DNA of 64,000 nt from Gammaproteobacteria bacterium (GTDB lineage: Bacteria > Pseudomonadota > Gammaproteobacteria > DSM-16500), in NCBI GenBank assembly GCA_021325575.1, contig JAJPGW010000013.1:62001-126000 (forward strand). The letters run 5' to 3'. The notes below the pieces were generated by a model that saw only the letters and a program-made list of their open reading frames with translations, did not search any database and was not told the origin of the DNA. Position 1 is the stretch's first letter; each line of letters opens with the position of its first letter. Below are positions 7,882 to 17,933 of the stretch, one piece after another. A program made the translations under genes and the position numbers.

Positions 7882-9803
7882 TGCATCGCAGCATTGATAT
7901 TCTTGGCGATTCGGGATTATTAAAGGAAGCCATTGCCGGATTCACTCCGCGACTGTCTCAACAAAAAATGGCGGAAGCGATCGAAGAAACCATTGATCAT
8001 GATGCACAATTAGTCGTTGAAGCAGGAACGGGAACCGGTAAAACCTTTGCTTATTTAATTCCAGTTTTTCTCGCCGATAAAAAAACGATTATTTCCACTG
8101 GCACCAAAAATTTACAAGACCAGCTATTTTTTAAAGATATTCCGGTCATCAAAAAAATATTATCGTTTGCCAAAAAAATCGTGCTGTTAAAAGGGCGCGC
8201 CAATTATTTATGTCAATATCGTTTAAAAACCAGTTTAGAAGACGGGCGTTTTAGTTCGAGACAATTGATTTCGCAATTACAACTGATCCATGAATGGTCC
8301 AAGGTCACTCAATCGGGTGACACATCCGAATTGTCCAATATACCCGAAGATTCGGGAATTTGGCCCTATGTCACCAGCACGGCAGAAAATTGTTTAAATC
8401 AAGATTGCGAATTTTACAAAACTTGTCATGTCGTCAATGCGCGTCAGGAAGCGTTGGCTGCTGATATTGTGGTCGTGAATCATTATCTTTTTTTTGCGGA
8501 TATGGCATTACAAGAAGAAGGCTTCGGCGAATTATTGCCTGGAACCGATGTGGTTATTTTTGACGAAGCCCATCATTTGCCGGATATTGCATCGCAATTT
8601 TTCAGTACCGCGATCACCGGACGACAAATTAATGAATTAGCACGCGATGTCGAAACAGAAGCAGAACAACACGCAAAAGACATGGCAGAAATTGGCGGCG
8701 CTACGACGCAATTACAAATCGCCGTGCAAGAAATGCGTATTGCCTTCGGCACAGAATTAAAACGTGCAACATGGCCGGATAAATTACCGAAACATCTACA
8801 AAATGCCATTGATGAAATCAAAAAACGACTGGCGCGTCTCGATGAAATTTTAAAAATGATCACGGGGCGCAGCAAAGGACTTGAAAATTGTTCGCGTCGC
8901 ACCATCAAACTAATTGAAAAATTTAATTTACTCACTGAAAAAACAGCAGAAGACACGATTCATTGGTATGAGACTCATCTGCAAAGTTTTACCTTGCAAC
9001 AAACACCAATGATTGTCGCCGATTATTTTAAACAGTTCATGAAACAAAAAAATCGTTCGTGGATTTTTACTTCAGCGACCTTGACTGTTAAAAATAATTT
9101 TTCATTATTTGTCGATACCATGGGATTAAATAAGGCATTGCAATTACAGTTAAAAAGCCCTTTTGATTATCAAAAACAGGCTTTGCTGTATGTTCCGCGT
9201 GGATTACCCGATCCGCACGCAGCAGATTACACGACAAAACTGATTGAAGCGATTATTCCGATTCTTGAAATGACTCAGGGAAAAACCTTTCTTTTATTCA
9301 CCAGTTATAGAGCGATGGATTTTGCGGCGACATTATTGAAAGATTCTGTTTCCTTTCCATTGTTATTACAAGGCAGCATGCCAAAACGCGAATTGATCGA
9401 ACAATTTAAAACAATACCTAATGCCGTATTACTGGGTACCAGTAGTTTTTGGTATGGCGTCGATGTTCGCGGGGATGCGTTATCGTGTGTTGTAATTGAT
9501 AAGCTTCCCTTTGCGTCTCCTGATGATCCCATTTTACAGGGACGAATTAAAATGCTGCGAAAGCAAGGCGTCGATCCTTTTATCCATTATCAGCTTCCGC
9601 AAGCCGTATTAACTTTAAAACAAGGCGCAGGCCGATTAATACGCGACAGCGAAGATCGTGGTATTCTTGTGATCTGCGATCCCCGCATCGTCGGCAATCG
9701 CTATGGCGAAACCTTTTTACAAAGCTTGCCAGAGATGCGAAGAACTCGAGATTTAAATAAAGTGCAGGAATTTTTTGGTTCTTATGAAACTACTTGCAAT
9801 TGA
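7881..9803 (+). CDS. yoaA: DinG-family ATP-dependent DNA helicase, YoaA type
   Basis: XPD-like superfamily 2 helicase with a 4Fe-4S cluster, acting in repair of replication blocks. 640 aa, close to E. coli YoaA. Walker A is VEAGTGTGKT, motif II is DEAH (VVIFDEAHHLPD), and four cluster cysteines are likely among CQYRL and NCLNQDCEFYKTC. C-terminal helicase motifs QGAGRLIR and SATLTV are present. The following gene, tsaB, overlaps its 3' end; yoaA next to tsaB is also the E. coli arrangement, which supports YoaA over DinG. Confidence 0.92.
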   Translation: MHRSIDILGDSGLLKEAIAGFTPRLSQQKMAEAIEETIDHDAQLVVEAGTGTGKTFAYLIPVFLADKKTIISTGTKNLQDQLFFKDIPVIKKILSFAKKIVLLKGRANYLCQYRLKTSLEDGRFSSRQLISQLQLIHEWSKVTQSGDTSELSNIPEDSGIWPYVTSTAENCLNQDCEFYKTCHVVNARQEALAADIVVVNHYLFFADMALQEEGFGELLPGTDVVIFDEAHHLPDIASQFFSTAITGRQINELARDVETEAEQHAKDMAEIGGATTQLQIAVQEMRIAFGTELKRATWPDKLPKHLQNAIDEIKKRLARLDEILKMITGRSKGLENCSRRTIKLIEKFNLLTEKTAEDTIHWYETHLQSFTLQQTPMIVADYFKQFMKQKNRSWIFTSATLTVKNNFSLFVDTMGLNKALQLQLKSPFDYQKQALLYVPRGLPDPHAADYTTKLIEAIIPILEMTQGKTFLLFTSYRAMDFAATLLKDSVSFPLLLQGSMPKRELIEQFKTIPNAVLLGTSSFWYGVDVRGDALSCVVIDKLPFASPDDPILQGRIKMLRKQGVDPFIHYQLPQAVLTLKQGAGRLIRDSEDRGILVICDPRIVGNRYGETFLQSLPEMRRTRDLNKVQEFFGSYETTCN

Positions 9804-10452
9804 AACCTCATCGGAAGGCTGTTCGGCGGCTTTGTTGCTAGACGATAAGCTTTTTACACGCTTTGAAATAGCACCCATGCAGCATACGCAAAAAATTCTG
9901 CCCATGATTCATGATTTATTATCAGAATCGTTTACCTCGTTAAATCAATTAGATGCCATTGCTTTTGGATGTGGACCGGGAAGTTTTACCGGTGTGCGCA
10001 TTGCAACCAGTGTGGCGCAAGGATTGGGATTTGCGATGGAATTGCCGTTGATTCCCGTTTCTTCTTTGGCCGCATTGGCGCAAGCCACGTATACGGATTT
10101 AAATTGGAAAAAAATCGTGACTGCAATTGATGCTCGCATCCAGGAAGTTTATTGGGGCGCTTACGAGCTGAATGCATCCGGAATCATGGAATTAAAGGGG
10201 CAAGAAAAAGTCGGAAAACCCCAAGAAATTGAGCTTCCTCTAGGGGAATGGTCTGGGGCGGGTAATGCCTGGAAAATTTATAGTAACGAAATACCCGTTA
10301 AACCCAGCTTGATTGATGCTTCAAGGTTACCGACCGCGGCAGGCGTTATTCAGATAGCCAAAGTAAAATATACCAAAAAAGACTGGGTGAGAGCAGAAGA
10401 TGCGCATCCCACCTATCTTAGAGATGAAGTGGCCAAAAAAAGCCACCGTTAA
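9784..10452 (+). CDS. tsaB: tRNA threonylcarbamoyladenosine biosynthesis protein TsaB
   Basis: Non-catalytic partner of TsaD in making t6A37 of ANN-decoding tRNAs. 222 aa. ASKHA-fold features: MKLLAIETSSEGCSAALL at the start and GCGPGSFTGVRIA further in, the family signature. I take ATG 9784, matching the usual MKxLAIDTS start; a TTG at 9775 is closer to the AGGA at 9766-9769 and remains possible. It overlaps the end of yoaA by 20 bases. Confidence 0.93.
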   Translation: MKLLAIETSSEGCSAALLLDDKLFTRFEIAPMQHTQKILPMIHDLLSESFTSLNQLDAIAFGCGPGSFTGVRIATSVAQGLGFAMELPLIPVSSLAALAQATYTDLNWKKIVTAIDARIQEVYWGAYELNASGIMELKGQEKVGKPQEIELPLGEWSGAGNAWKIYSNEIPVKPSLIDASRLPTAAGVIQIAKVKYTKKDWVRAEDAHPTYLRDEVAKKSHR

Positions 10453-10536
10453 GTCACTGGAAATAATTTGTATTAGACCCCTAAGAGCGTTAAAATTTTA
10501 ATATAAGATACAAAATCGCGGAGGCATCATTTTTTT

Positions 10537-13500
10537 ATGGCAGGTCCTGAGAATCACCGACAAGAAATACAAGAAATTATTAATAATGTCATAAACGTAG
10601 TCAAACCTAAGGTCCCCAAAGCGCAATTCCCCTTAATTAAAATATTTGCTCAAAGATTATACGGTTCTTCTTCATTAAATGATTTAATGGATAGAAGCAC
10701 TGAAGATTTGGCAGGCATACTGCGCTCCATGTGGGATATTACTTATCAAAGACAGCCAGGCGAGACCAAAGTCCGGATTTTTAACCCTTCGCTGAAAGAG
10801 GACGGCTGGCAATCCACCCATACCATCATTGAAGTGTCGCACGATGATATTCCTTTTCTCGTGGATTCCATTCGCATGGATGTCAATCGCACCGGGCTAC
10901 AAATTCATTTTACGATCCATTTTGGCGGCACCAAAGTGAAGCGTGACAAAGAAGGCCGCATTTATGAAATTTTACCGATTGGTACCAGTGATCCTGAAAG
11001 TCTGAATGAAGCGCCGATTTATTTTGAAATCGACCGCCAAATTGATCCAAGTGTTATGGAAACGTTACGTCTAAACATCGAACATGTATTGGGCGATGTC
11101 CGAATTTCAGTTGCAGATTGGCGAAAAATGGTCGACAAGGCAGAACAATCTTTGCTTGAACTCGAACAAAATCCACCACCATTAGATCCTGCTGAAATTG
11201 CAGAATCCAAAGATTTTTTGCGCTGGCTCATCAACAATCATTTTACTTTTTTAGGTTGCCGCGATTACAAATTAATCGGCAATGAAACCAATCGTGCATT
11301 ACAAATTATTCCAGGCAGTGGTTTGGGTGTATTACGCGATGACACCGTGAGCGCTGTTTCACGGAATTATGCAGACATGCCGCCGCAAGCTAGGAAGCTC
11401 GCACTCTCCAAAAATATTTTGATTATCGCGAAAACCAATACAAAATCCACTGTGCATCGCGATGCTTATACGGATTATATCGGCGTCAAACGATTTAACG
11501 ATAAAGGCGAATTAATTGGTGAGCGTCGTTTTGTGGGTTTATATACTTCAACAGCCTATCATTCTAGTCCGCGGCACATTCCTTTTTTGCGTCACAAAGT
11601 GGCGAAAGTGATTCAGGAATTTCATTTTCCGCCAGACAGCCACAATGGTAAGGAAATTGTTCACGTGCTTGAGACGTTGCCGCGCGATGATTTATTTCAA
11701 GCAACGCATGAAGAATTGATACAGCTTGCGTCGGGTATTTTACATCTGCAGGAACGTAAACAAATTCGCTTGTTTGTCCGAAAAGATGCTTACGATCGTT
11801 ATTTTTCCTGTCTCGTTTATGTTCCGCGCGATATTTTTAATACGGAACTGAGTTACGCGATGCAAGAGGTTTTAATGCATTCGTTTCAGGGAATTGAATC
11901 GTCTTTTACCACGTATTTTTCAGATTCTGTGCTTGCACGTATTCATTTTATTATTCGCGTTAATCCAAAAAATCCGATCGAATATGATGTGCCCAGCATC
12001 GAAAATAAATTAATTGCGGTTTCACGCTCCTGGTCTGATGAGTTAAAAACTCATTTACTTGCATCCATTGGCGAGGCGGAAGGGTTGAAACTTTATGCGA
12101 AATATCGCAAAGCATTTCCAGCGAGTTATACTGAATATTATCTTCCAAGCACAGCCATTGAAGACATTAAAAAAATCGAAGGATTATCCTCTGCGCACCC
12201 ATTGGATATGTTGTTCTATAAATCAGGTCAAACTGCGCTCAGATTAAAACTTTTTAGTTTTGAACACACGATTGCATTGTCAGATGTGTTGCCGACACTG
12301 GAAAACATGGGTCTTCGGATTATTGGCGAACGCCCACATGAAATTCTTTTCAAAGATGGCAGCGTTGTTTGGATCACCGATTTTGATATGGTGTATCTTA
12401 AAAATAAGCAAATTGATATCGACAACGTCAAAGACAATTTTCAAGATGCATTTGCCAATATCTGGTTCCGTAATGCAGAAGATGATGGTTTTAATCATTT
12501 AATTTTAGCTGGAAACCTGAACTGGCATGAAACCGCAGTTTTACGTGCTTACACCAAATATTTGCGCCAGACGGGTTTTACTTTCAGTCAAAACTATATT
12601 GAACAAGCGGTTATTAACAATTCACAAATTGCGCGCGATTTAGTGGCATTATTCAAAATGCGTTTTGCACCGGATTTAAATAAACCGGATATGTCTGAAT
12701 TAATCAAAAAAATCGAAACGGCACTCGATGAAGTTTCGAGTCTTGATGAAGACAGAATTTTACGCCGTATTCTGGAAGTCATGCTTGCAACTATTCGCAC
12801 CAACTATTTCCAAAAAAATGCGGATGGCACACCCAAATCTTATATCTCTTTTAAATTTGATCCAAACGCCATTTCTGATTTACCGTTACCAAGACCCATG
12901 TATGAAATTTTTGTCTATTCACCACGCGTTGAAGGGATCCATTTACGCGGTGGCAAAGTCGCACGCGGAGGCATCCGTTGGTCAGATCGTCGCGAAGATT
13001 TCCGCACGGAAGTATTAGGTTTAATGAAAGCGCAGCAAGTAAAAAATTCCGTAATTGTGCCAGTTGGTGCGAAAGGTGGATTTTTCCCTAAAAATTTACC
13101 CGAAGGCGATCGCGATGCCATCATGAAAGAAGTCATTGCTTGCTATATGACTTTTATTCGCGGATTACTGGATATCACTGACAACATCAAAGAGGGTGAA
13201 GTGGTTCCACCGACCGATGTCGTCCGTTATGATGAGGATGATACTTATCTTGTCGTCGCAGCGGACAAAGGAACCGCAACGTTTTCAGATATCGCAAATA
13301 GTCTTTCCAAAGAATATGGCTTTTGGCTAGATGATGCCTTTGCATCCGGCGGTTCGGCCGGGTACGACCATAAAAAAATGGGCATCACCGCAAGAGGCGC
13401 CTGGGAATCCGTCAAGCGACATTTTCGTGAATTAGATATTGATCCTGCGACACATGATTTCACCGTGATTGGAATTGGTGACATGAGTGGTGATGTCTTC

Positions 13501-15366
13501 GGCAACGGGATGTTGCAATCGAATCACATTCAATTAGTCGGTGCATTTAATCACATCCATATCTTTTTGGATCCGAATCCTGATGCCGCAAACAGTTTTG
13601 AAGAACGCAAACGTTTATTCAATTTACCGCGTTCAACCTGGATGGATTACGATCCTAAATTAATTTCTGAAGGTGGTGGCGTTTTCAATCGTTCAGCCAA
13701 ATCCATCAAGCTTTCACCGCAAATCAAAGCCCGTTTGCAAATTGAAAAGGATCAACTCACACCGAATGAATTAATTCGCGCATTATTAAAAGCGCCCGTC
13801 GATTTAATCTGGAATGGTGGCATTGGTACCTATGTAAAATCGTCACAAGAATCGCACATGGATGTAGGCGACAGAACCAATGATGCCATCCGAATTGACG
13901 GCAATGAATTACGCGCTCGCGTTGTCGGTGAGGGCGGTAATTTAGGCTTTACCCAACTCGGCCGTATCGAATATTCATTGAATAACGGTACGCTTTACAC
14001 GGATTTTATCGATAATTCGGCGGGTGTTGATTGTTCTGACCATGAAGTCAATATCAAAATTTTATTAAACCGCATTGTGTCAGATAAAAAAATGAAACTG
14101 GAAGAACGCAATCAATTATTAGAAAAAATGACGAATGAAGTTGCTGGGCTGGTTTTACGTGATAATTACGAACAAACCCAAATGCTCAGTCTTGAAGCCT
14201 CGGTTGCACTCCAAACTTCAGATTTATTCCGTCGCTACATGAGCGAATTAGAAAAATCTGGCCGACTGAAACGTAAATTAGAATTTTTACCCGATGAAAA
14301 AACATTATTGGAACGAAAATCCAATGGTCAAGGACTCACGCGTCCTGAACTGGCGATTTTAATTGCATACTGCAAATTGTTTGTTAAACAAGATATTTTA
14401 GCCTCGGATCTTCCAGAAGATCCGCATTTTATCAAACATTTGAAAATGGCTTTCCCAACCATGCTTTGTGAAAAATATTTGCCGCAATTAAAAGAGCATA
14501 GTCTAAGACGCGAAATTATCGCGACCCAACTGGCTAGCAGTATCACCAATTACATGGGAATTAATTTCGTTGAACGCCTACAGCGAGAAACAGGGGCTGC
14601 GGTTTCTTTTATTATTCGTGCATTTGTCATTGCAGAAAATATTTATCAAATGGAAGAATTATGGCGCCAAATTGAAAATTTAGATTACAAAGTAAAACCC
14701 GCTGTGCAGCAAAAAATGATGCTGCAAATTTATTATTTAATTCGCCGTGCAACACGCTGGTTTGTACGATCTCGCAAACCGGATATCGATATTGATAAAT
14801 CCATCGCGGATTTTAGCGCACCGATTGCTGAATTAATGCAAAAATTGCCGGAACTGTTAAGCGAAGTGGATCGCTCGATTGTCGAAAATGAAATTACATC
14901 ACTCACCGAAGCGGGCGTACCGTTGTCGCTTGCGAAACGCATTGCAATTTGTAATACGTTATTTACATCGCCCGATATTGTTGAAGCCGCTCGCCACCAT
15001 CAGTTACCGATTGCAGATGTCGCAAAAACCTATTACACCCTTGGCACGCACCTTGAATTAAATTGGGTGCGCGATCAAATGAATTCCTATCCGATGGAAA
15101 ACCAATGGGATGAATTGGCGCGTTCGGGTTTTCGGGACGATTTGGATAGGATCCAGCGCATCCTTAGCGTGAGCGTTTTAACATTTAAATCCAATAAAAA
15201 ACCGAAAACGGTCGAAGAGCGAATCGATACCTGGCTCTTAGAAAATAATATATTAGTCCATCGTTGGCAGAACTTATTGGCAGAAATTAAATCAAGTAAT
15301 AATGTCGGGTTTATTACTTATTCAGTTATTTTGCGTGAATTAACGGATTTTGCGCAGGCGGGTTAA
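10537..15366 (+). CDS. gdhB: NAD-specific glutamate dehydrogenase, large (~180 kDa) type
   Basis: Oxidative deamination of glutamate to 2-oxoglutarate with NAD+, feeding amino-acid carbon into the TCA cycle. 1609 aa, typical of the L-180 class found in Pseudomonas and Legionellales. The N-terminal half holds the ACT-like regulatory modules; the catalytic core lies around residues 780-1150, with RGGKVARGGIRWSDR, VPVGAKGGFFPK (substrate-binding Lys) and GIGDMSGDVFGNGML (nucleotide-binding loop). GGAGG lies about 14 bases before ATG. A hydrolase-like gene follows after 26 bases. Such an enzyme suits an organism growing on amino acids. Confidence 0.96.
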   Translation: MAGPENHRQEIQEIINNVINVVKPKVPKAQFPLIKIFAQRLYGSSSLNDLMDRSTEDLAGILRSMWDITYQRQPGETKVRIFNPSLKEDGWQSTHTIIEVSHDDIPFLVDSIRMDVNRTGLQIHFTIHFGGTKVKRDKEGRIYEILPIGTSDPESLNEAPIYFEIDRQIDPSVMETLRLNIEHVLGDVRISVADWRKMVDKAEQSLLELEQNPPPLDPAEIAESKDFLRWLINNHFTFLGCRDYKLIGNETNRALQIIPGSGLGVLRDDTVSAVSRNYADMPPQARKLALSKNILIIAKTNTKSTVHRDAYTDYIGVKRFNDKGELIGERRFVGLYTSTAYHSSPRHIPFLRHKVAKVIQEFHFPPDSHNGKEIVHVLETLPRDDLFQATHEELIQLASGILHLQERKQIRLFVRKDAYDRYFSCLVYVPRDIFNTELSYAMQEVLMHSFQGIESSFTTYFSDSVLARIHFIIRVNPKNPIEYDVPSIENKLIAVSRSWSDELKTHLLASIGEAEGLKLYAKYRKAFPASYTEYYLPSTAIEDIKKIEGLSSAHPLDMLFYKSGQTALRLKLFSFEHTIALSDVLPTLENMGLRIIGERPHEILFKDGSVVWITDFDMVYLKNKQIDIDNVKDNFQDAFANIWFRNAEDDGFNHLILAGNLNWHETAVLRAYTKYLRQTGFTFSQNYIEQAVINNSQIARDLVALFKMRFAPDLNKPDMSELIKKIETALDEVSSLDEDRILRRILEVMLATIRTNYFQKNADGTPKSYISFKFDPNAISDLPLPRPMYEIFVYSPRVEGIHLRGGKVARGGIRWSDRREDFRTEVLGLMKAQQVKNSVIVPVGAKGGFFPKNLPEGDRDAIMKEVIACYMTFIRGLLDITDNIKEGEVVPPTDVVRYDEDDTYLVVAADKGTATFSDIANSLSKEYGFWLDDAFASGGSAGYDHKKMGITARGAWESVKRHFRELDIDPATHDFTVIGIGDMSGDVFGNGMLQSNHIQLVGAFNHIHIFLDPNPDAANSFEERKRLFNLPRSTWMDYDPKLISEGGGVFNRSAKSIKLSPQIKARLQIEKDQLTPNELIRALLKAPVDLIWNGGIGTYVKSSQESHMDVGDRTNDAIRIDGNELRARVVGEGGNLGFTQLGRIEYSLNNGTLYTDFIDNSAGVDCSDHEVNIKILLNRIVSDKKMKLEERNQLLEKMTNEVAGLVLRDNYEQTQMLSLEASVALQTSDLFRRYMSELEKSGRLKRKLEFLPDEKTLLERKSNGQGLTRPELAILIAYCKLFVKQDILASDLPEDPHFIKHLKMAFPTMLCEKYLPQLKEHSLRREIIATQLASSITNYMGINFVERLQRETGAAVSFIIRAFVIAENIYQMEELWRQIENLDYKVKPAVQQKMMLQIYYLIRRATRWFVRSRKPDIDIDKSIADFSAPIAELMQKLPELLSEVDRSIVENEITSLTEAGVPLSLAKRIAICNTLFTSPDIVEAARHHQLPIADVAKTYYTLGTHLELNWVRDQMNSYPMENQWDELARSGFRDDLDRIQRILSVSVLTFKSNKKPKTVEERIDTWLLENNILVHRWQNLLAEIKSSNNVGFITYSVILRELTDFAQAG

Positions 15367-15392
15367 ACTATTAATATGGATAGGACATTCAT

Positions 15393-16286
15393 ATGACCAC
15401 TAAAATTTCTTCTGATTTTCCTTACTCATCCAATTTCGTCGATGTATTGGGATCCAAAATGCATTACATCGATGAAGGCGAGGGTGATCCGATTTTACTT
15501 TTGCATAGCATTCCAACGCATTCTTACGTCTGGCGAAATGTGATACCGCATCTCTCCACGTTAGGGCGTTGCATTGTGCCAGATTTAATGGGGTGCGGAA
15601 AATCCGACAAACCCGCCATTGAATATACGATCTTCGATCATATTAAATATATCGATGAATTTATCAAAAATTTACGTCTAAAAAAAATGATTATCGTGAT
15701 GCACGGCTGGGGTTCGCTCATTGGATTTGATTATGCCATGAGGAACGAAAATAATTGCCGCGGTCTAGTTTTTTATGAATCTTATTTGCGACCCATTCAT
15801 GGCAATGAAATTTCTCTGCCTATGCAAGAACAACTTCATGCGCTGATGCAACAAAAAAATATTCACGTTAGCATGGATGGTATTTATTACATCGAAAATG
15901 TGTTACCACAAGAAATGCTGCGAGCGTTAAGCGAAGAAGAATTAACGCATTACAAAGAACCGTTTTTACAAAAAAATTCTCAAAAAGCGTTAATGCAATA
16001 CCTCAATGAAATATTGCCCGGCAGTAATAATAAGAAAATAAATGACTTAATCGAAAATTATTCGAAAAAATTAACGCAATCGCAATTACCTAAATTAATG
16101 CTCTATTCGGTTCCAGGATTTATTACAACCATTGATGATGCGATTTGGGCGAAAAAAAATTTACCGAATCTCGAATTAGTTGAAATTGGTGAAGAACTGC
16201 ATTACGCACAAGAAAGTAATCCCATGTTAATGGGTGAAACAATCAGTGTCTGGTTACAAGGCATAGAACAAAAAACAACAGTATGA
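15393..16286 (+). CDS. Haloalkane dehalogenase-like alpha/beta hydrolase lacking the nucleophile
   Basis: 297 aa with clear overall resemblance to haloalkane dehalogenases: WRNVIPHL, CIVPDLMGCGKSDKP, IDEFIKNL, HGWGS, LHYAQESNP. In true dehalogenases the elbow reads HDWGS with Asp as nucleophile; here it is HGWGS, with Gly at residue 105 (codon GGC, 15705-15707). The halide-binding Asn of HGNP is also changed (HSIP, Ile40). The general base His (about 270) and the Glu of the E-x-x-RP region (E129) remain. It is therefore probably not a dehalogenase and may be a pseudoenzyme. Situated between gdhB and asd with short gaps (26 and 12 bases). Confidence 0.85.
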   Translation: MTTKISSDFPYSSNFVDVLGSKMHYIDEGEGDPILLLHSIPTHSYVWRNVIPHLSTLGRCIVPDLMGCGKSDKPAIEYTIFDHIKYIDEFIKNLRLKKMIIVMHGWGSLIGFDYAMRNENNCRGLVFYESYLRPIHGNEISLPMQEQLHALMQQKNIHVSMDGIYYIENVLPQEMLRALSEEELTHYKEPFLQKNSQKALMQYLNEILPGSNNKKINDLIENYSKKLTQSQLPKLMLYSVPGFITTIDDAIWAKKNLPNLELVEIGEELHYAQESNPMLMGETISVWLQGIEQKTTV

Positions 16287-16298
16287 CGAGGGGATTTT

Positions 16299-17309
16299 AT
16301 GGGTTTCAATATAGTGGTTGTGGGCGCAACGGGAATGGTGGGAAGTACAACACTTGCCATTCTGGAAGAACGTCAATTTCCAATTGATAATATTTATATG
16401 GTGGCGAGTCATCGATCCGCCGGTGATACTTGTGATTTTATGGGAAAACCTTACATCATCGAAGATGTGGCAAATTTTGATTTTTCGCAAACGCAAATTG
16501 CATTTTTTTCAGCGGGCGGAGAAGTTTCTGCCGAATATGCACCGAAAGCAGCCGCAGCAGGCAACGTCGTCATCGACAAAAGTTCTTATTTTCGTTATGA
16601 AAAAGATGTGCCATTGATTATTCCAGAAGTGAATGGCGAGCAAATCGCGGAATTTACCCATCGCAATATTATTGCCAATCCCAATTGCAATACCATTCCG
16701 GTCGCTATGGCTTTAAAACCCATTTACGATGCGGTTGGCATTTCTCGCGTGAATGTTGCGACTTATCAATCTGTTTCCGGCAGCGGTAAAAATGGTGTGA
16801 AAGAATTAGTGGAACAAACGGGCAAACTCTTAAACGGCAGACCGATCAAGACCAAAGTTTTTTCTCAACAAATTGCATTCAATGTACTGCCACATTGTGA
16901 TGTGTTCCAGGATAACGGTTACACCAAAGAAGAAATGAAAATCATCTGGGAATTACAGAAAATTCTGAATGATTCGAATTTAGCGGTGAATCCAACAGCC
17001 GTACGTGTACCTGTTTTTTTTGGTCATTCCGCTGCGGTTAATGTGGAAACCAAGGAAAAACTTTCTGTGAAAGATGCCATCGATTTATTATCCAAATCAC
17101 CTGGTTTAAAAGTCATGACTGGCAAAACCCCTTATCCCACACCCGTTCATGATGCGGCAGGTGAAGATCCTGTTTTTGTTGGCCGGATTCGGGAAGATTT
17201 TTCGCATCCGACAGGGCTTAATTTATGGGTAGTTGCGGATAACTTACGTAAAGGGGCTGCTTTAAATGCGGTGCAGGTGGCAGAAAAGTTGGTTGAGTCG
17301 TATTTATAG
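16299..17309 (+). CDS. asd: Aspartate-semialdehyde dehydrogenase
   Basis: Reduces beta-aspartyl phosphate to aspartate semialdehyde for lysine/diaminopimelate, threonine and methionine. 336 aa. NADP-binding N-terminus VVVGATGMVGSTTL; catalytic cysteine C130 in ANPNCNT (most homologues have NPNCST); substrate-side motif SVSGSGKNGVKEL; late His in PVFFGHSAAV. GAGGGG lies about 8 bases before ATG. In several gammaproteobacteria asd lies just upstream of fimV and truA, as here. Confidence 0.96.
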   Translation: MGFNIVVVGATGMVGSTTLAILEERQFPIDNIYMVASHRSAGDTCDFMGKPYIIEDVANFDFSQTQIAFFSAGGEVSAEYAPKAAAAGNVVIDKSSYFRYEKDVPLIIPEVNGEQIAEFTHRNIIANPNCNTIPVAMALKPIYDAVGISRVNVATYQSVSGSGKNGVKELVEQTGKLLNGRPIKTKVFSQQIAFNVLPHCDVFQDNGYTKEEMKIIWELQKILNDSNLAVNPTAVRVPVFFGHSAAVNVETKEKLSVKDAIDLLSKSPGLKVMTGKTPYPTPVHDAAGEDPVFVGRIREDFSHPTGLNLWVVADNLRKGAALNAVQVAEKLVESYL

Positions 17310-17627
17310 CGTAGGTGCCTGGGTTGGTGGCGCAGGTCTCCTTTCGTCGGCTTAGGTTTGCTGCCCGCGCTCCGGGGGCATACATCCCTGTATTAAAGCA
17401 TTTCATCCATGAAATGCAGTCGCTAGTCAGCAAACCTAAGCCGACGAAAGGAAACTGCTTGGGGTTTATCGGAATAATCTCTGTATTGTTAAAAAAATCA
17501 ATAAGTTAACTATTCAAAAATTTCTTTCCTCTTAAGCCTTTTTTAAGTTAATCTATGTATAATTTCCTACAAGAGGGTGAGAAATAGTCGTATTTACTAT
17601 TAAGATATTCTGTAGAGGCCAATAACA
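17310..17627. repeat. Intergenic region with a 25-bp inverted repeat (MITE-like palindromic element)
   Basis: A perfect 25-base inverted repeat runs 17339-17363 / 17428-17452 (left arm starts TCCTTTCGTCGGCTTAGG), with imperfect extension outward. Within the 64-base loop GCATTTCAT-CC-ATGAAATGC forms a second palindrome (17398-17417). The element lies just after asd and has no convincing coding content. The rest of the region holds a TATAAT (17558-17563) that probably drives the next small gene. Confidence 0.75.
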
Positions 17628-17837
17628 ATGCCCACTAAAAAAACAATTGAGGAAATCGAAGAAGCCGAAACTAAGGCAGCGCTTCTTGGTCTGGATGAGT
17701 TAAAAAAAGAACAAGACCATCTCAAAGACTTCTTAAAAACATGCCCTAAAGAAGATAGAGAATCTATTTCAAATACCATAGATCTTCTTGATAATCGCAT
17801 TGCGGAACTTTCTCGCCATAAATTCGGAGCGCCTTAG
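17628..17837 (+). CDS. Small charged helical protein, hypothetical
   Basis: 69 aa, not recognised. It is rich in Glu, Lys and Leu with heptad-like spacing (IEEIEEAETKAALLGL, LKKEQDHLKDFL), suggesting a short coiled coil. A consensus -10 TATAAT lies 65 bases upstream, and a strong intrinsic terminator follows 22 bases after the stop, so it looks like a self-contained transcription unit. A weak GAGG-type site precedes the ATG. Real gene likely because of the flanking signals; function unknown. Confidence 0.6.
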   Translation: MPTKKTIEEIEEAETKAALLGLDELKKEQDHLKDFLKTCPKEDRESISNTIDLLDNRIAELSRHKFGAP

Positions 17838-17859
17838 ATAGAGACTTAAGAAAATATAA

Positions 17860-17889
17860 AAAAACCGGGCTTAAAAACCCGGTTTTTTT
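17860..17889 (+). terminator. Intrinsic terminator
   Basis: Stem AAACCGGG (17862-17869) / CCCGGTTT (17878-17885), loop CTTAAAAA, followed by a T-run to 17889. Ends the small-protein gene upstream. Confidence 0.9.
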
Positions 17890-17933
17890 ATTCTATACTC
17901 AGCAGCTATAACTATTACCAAGGAAGACAGCCT

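Noticed and set aside
8573-8956. 127-aa minus-strand frame inside yoaA
   Set aside because: Antisense shadow of a well-supported helicase gene.
15393-16286. Calling this gene a functional haloalkane dehalogenase
   Set aside because: The nucleophile Asp and the halide-binding Asn are both replaced.
17315-17509. 64-aa frame over the inverted repeat after asd
   Set aside because: It runs through both arms of the palindrome and has no start signal; the repeat explains the open frame.
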